This document shows, piece by piece, positions 11,057 to 12,205 of a DNA stretch of 12,205 nucleotides. This DNA is from Gallionellaceae bacterium (GTDB lineage: Bacteria; Pseudomonadota; Gammaproteobacteria; Burkholderiales; Gallionellaceae): contig PLYB01000221.1 in assembly GCA_003151655.1 (NCBI GenBank), positions 1 through 12,205 of the forward strand. The letters run 5' to 3'. The notes under the pieces were generated by a model that did no database searches, was not told the DNA's origin, and was given only the letters and a program-made list of their open reading frames with translations. The translations under genes and the position numbers were made by a program. How positions within the stretch are numbered: position 1 is the stretch's first letter; every line of letters begins with the position of its first letter.

Positions 11057-11365
11057 ATGACAACCAAACACGAAAACTCATCAGTACTTGAACTGGAGCG
11101 CAGTAAAAGCAAGCCCCCATCGCTGTATAAAGTACTGTTATTAAACGACGATTTCACCACGATGGAGTTCGTTATAGAGGTGTTGACAACATTTTTTTCA
11201 AAAACGATGGAACAGGCAACGCAAATCATGCTCAAAGTACATAATGAGGGTTCGGCAGTTTGCGGTGTATATTCAAAAGATGTCGCAGAATCAAAAGTAG
11301 CGCAGGTATCCGCATTTTCAATACAGCATGGGCATCCCTTAAAATGCCACATGGAGGAGAACTAA
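11057..11365 (+). CDS. clpS: ClpS adaptor of the ClpAP protease (N-degron recognition)
   Basis: A 102-residue adaptor that hands proteins with N-degrons to ClpAP. The core PPSLYKVLLLNDDFTTMEFVIEVL starts at residue 20. The pocket residues of E. coli ClpS (Asn34, Asp35, Asp36, His66) correspond to Asn30, Asp31, Asp32 and His62. HNEGSAVCGVYSKDVAESKV follows as expected. The ATG at 11057 gives the normal family length; the frame is open upstream to 10949, but those residues are unlike ClpS. The Shine-Dalgarno is weak. The stop is 1 nt before the clpA start, so the two are coupled. Confidence 0.95.
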   Translation: MTTKHENSSVLELERSKSKPPSLYKVLLLNDDFTTMEFVIEVLTTFFSKTMEQATQIMLKVHNEGSAVCGVYSKDVAESKVAQVSAFSIQHGHPLKCHMEEN

Positions 11366-11366
11366 A

Positions 11367-12205
11367 ATGATCGCCCAAGAACTCGAAGTCAGCCTACATC
11401 TCGCTTTTGTCGAGGCTCGCCATAAACGGCATGAGTTCATCACTGTCGAGCACTTGCTGCTCGCGATGCTGGATAATGCCTCCGCTGCCCATGTGTTGCG
11501 TGCTTGCGGTGCGGACATTGAAGAGCTGCGCACTGTATTGGCATACCATATTGAAACGCACACGCCGTGCCTGCCCGGCAATAGCGATGTGGACACACAG
11601 CCGACTGTCGGCTTTCAACGCGTAATCCAGCGCGCCATTTTGCATGTGCAATCCACCAACAAAAAAGAGGTGACGGGCGCGAATATTCTTGTTGCGCTGT
11701 TTGGCGAGAAAGAATCGCACGCAGTCTATTTCCTCAATCAACGCGCTATCACCCGTCTCGACGTGGTGAACTACATTGCGCACGGCATTAATAAGCCGAT
11801 CGACCAACCCGCACAAAAATCGCCAGCCGAAGCGGAAGGCGAACAAGAGAACAGCAGCGAAAGCTCGTTGAAAAACTATACCGTGAACTTGAATGCTCAA
11901 GCCGTCGCCGGCAAGATCGATCCGTTGATCGGTCGCGATACCGAACTGGAGCGCGTGATTCAAACATTGTGCCGCCGCCGCAAAAACAACCCCTTACTGG
12001 TGGGTGAAGCCGGGGTCGGCAAGACCGCTATCGCGGAAGGCTTGGCGCGCCGCATCGTCGAAGGCGACGTGCCGGACATTCTGAAAGATGCCAGTGTCTA
12101 TTCACTCGACATGGGCTCGCTGTTGGCGGGAACAAAATATCGCGGCGATTTTGAGCAGCGTCTGAAAGCGGTATTGAAAGAATTGAAAGATGCCCCCAAC
12201 GCGGT
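11367..12205 (+). CDS. clpA: ATP-dependent Clp protease ATP-binding subunit ClpA, 5' part
   Basis: The frame is open from ATG 11367 to the window edge, about 279 codons. It begins MIAQELEVSLHLAFVEARHKRHEFITVEHLLLAML, the Clp N-domain. The first AAA+ domain opens with LNAQAVAGKIDPLIGRDTELERVI. The Walker A motif GEAGVGKT lies at residues 213-220, and AGTKYRGDFEQRLKAVL follows. ClpA unfolds substrates for the ClpP peptidase. A strong GGAGGAG lies at 11353-11359, within the end of clpS. The acidic linker (residues about 150-170) is typical. The gene is cut by the window edge, not damaged. Confidence 0.96.
   Translation, partial: MIAQELEVSLHLAFVEARHKRHEFITVEHLLLAMLDNASAAHVLRACGADIEELRTVLAYHIETHTPCLPGNSDVDTQPTVGFQRVIQRAILHVQSTNKKEVTGANILVALFGEKESHAVYFLNQRAITRLDVVNYIAHGINKPIDQPAQKSPAEAEGEQENSSESSLKNYTVNLNAQAVAGKIDPLIGRDTELERVIQTLCRRRKNNPLLVGEAGVGKTAIAEGLARRIVEGDVPDILKDASVYSLDMGSLLAGTKYRGDFEQRLKAVLKELKDAPNA

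Noticed and set aside
11394..11963. Long open frame of 189 codons on the minus strand.
   Set aside because: It lies wholly inside clpA, whose Clp N-domain and AAA+ motifs are clear on the plus strand.

Overview
The window looks like a chromosomal piece of a betaproteobacterium, possibly Nitrosomonadales-like. The evidence is the fmdB-DUF502-aspS gene order at the left end, the clpS-clpA pair next to a cold-shock gene at the right end, and sigma70-type promoters. The lineage below class level is a guess, since no rRNA or marker tree is possible from the window.

Left housekeeping block (1-2525). On the minus strand lie rluE (23S rRNA pseudouridine synthase), then an operon of an FmdB zinc-ribbon gene, a DUF502 membrane protein and the first 30 codons of aspS. 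A divergent gene on the plus strand encodes a secreted DNA/RNA non-specific endonuclease (EndoG/NUC1 type). The rluE-nuclease gap contains two adjacent perfect palindromes.

Accessory block (2687-9715). Small defence and toxin-antitoxin modules are packed together here. On the minus strand: a TumE-like toxin with its partner, BrnT-BrnA, a two-gene Pycsar anti-phage system (pyrimidine cyclase PycC plus membrane effector PycTM), a secreted Sel1-repeat protein upstream of Pycsar, and a DUF4160/DUF2442 pair split by a repeat element. Then come two HigBA modules that face each other (8208-8844 plus, 9078-9715 minus), with a short HigA-like fragment between them. The modules are separated by REP-like hairpins and a strong bidirectional terminator.

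The most unusual structure is a perfect 85-bp inverted repeat (8466-8550 and 9373-9457) shared by the two HigBA loci. It covers exactly the last 17 codons, plus stop, of each higB and the ribosome binding site of each higA, while the rest of the two modules has diverged. Recombination across it would invert 822 bp and exchange the two antitoxin genes between the two toxins without breaking any reading frame. The repeat also carries an imperfect hairpin and adds an identical 12-residue tail after the last catalytic histidine of HigB.

Right housekeeping block (9916-12205). This holds an orphan ParA-type ATPase gene with a strong terminator, a cold-shock protein gene on the opposite strand with a long leader, and clpS followed at once by the 5' part of clpA, which runs off the window.

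The modules in the accessory block share an expression pattern. Toxin starts lie at, or very near, predicted transcription starts and lack a Shine-Dalgarno (brnT, higB2; weakly higB1). The antitoxins have strong GGAGG/AGGAG sites, as expected if antitoxin must be made in excess.
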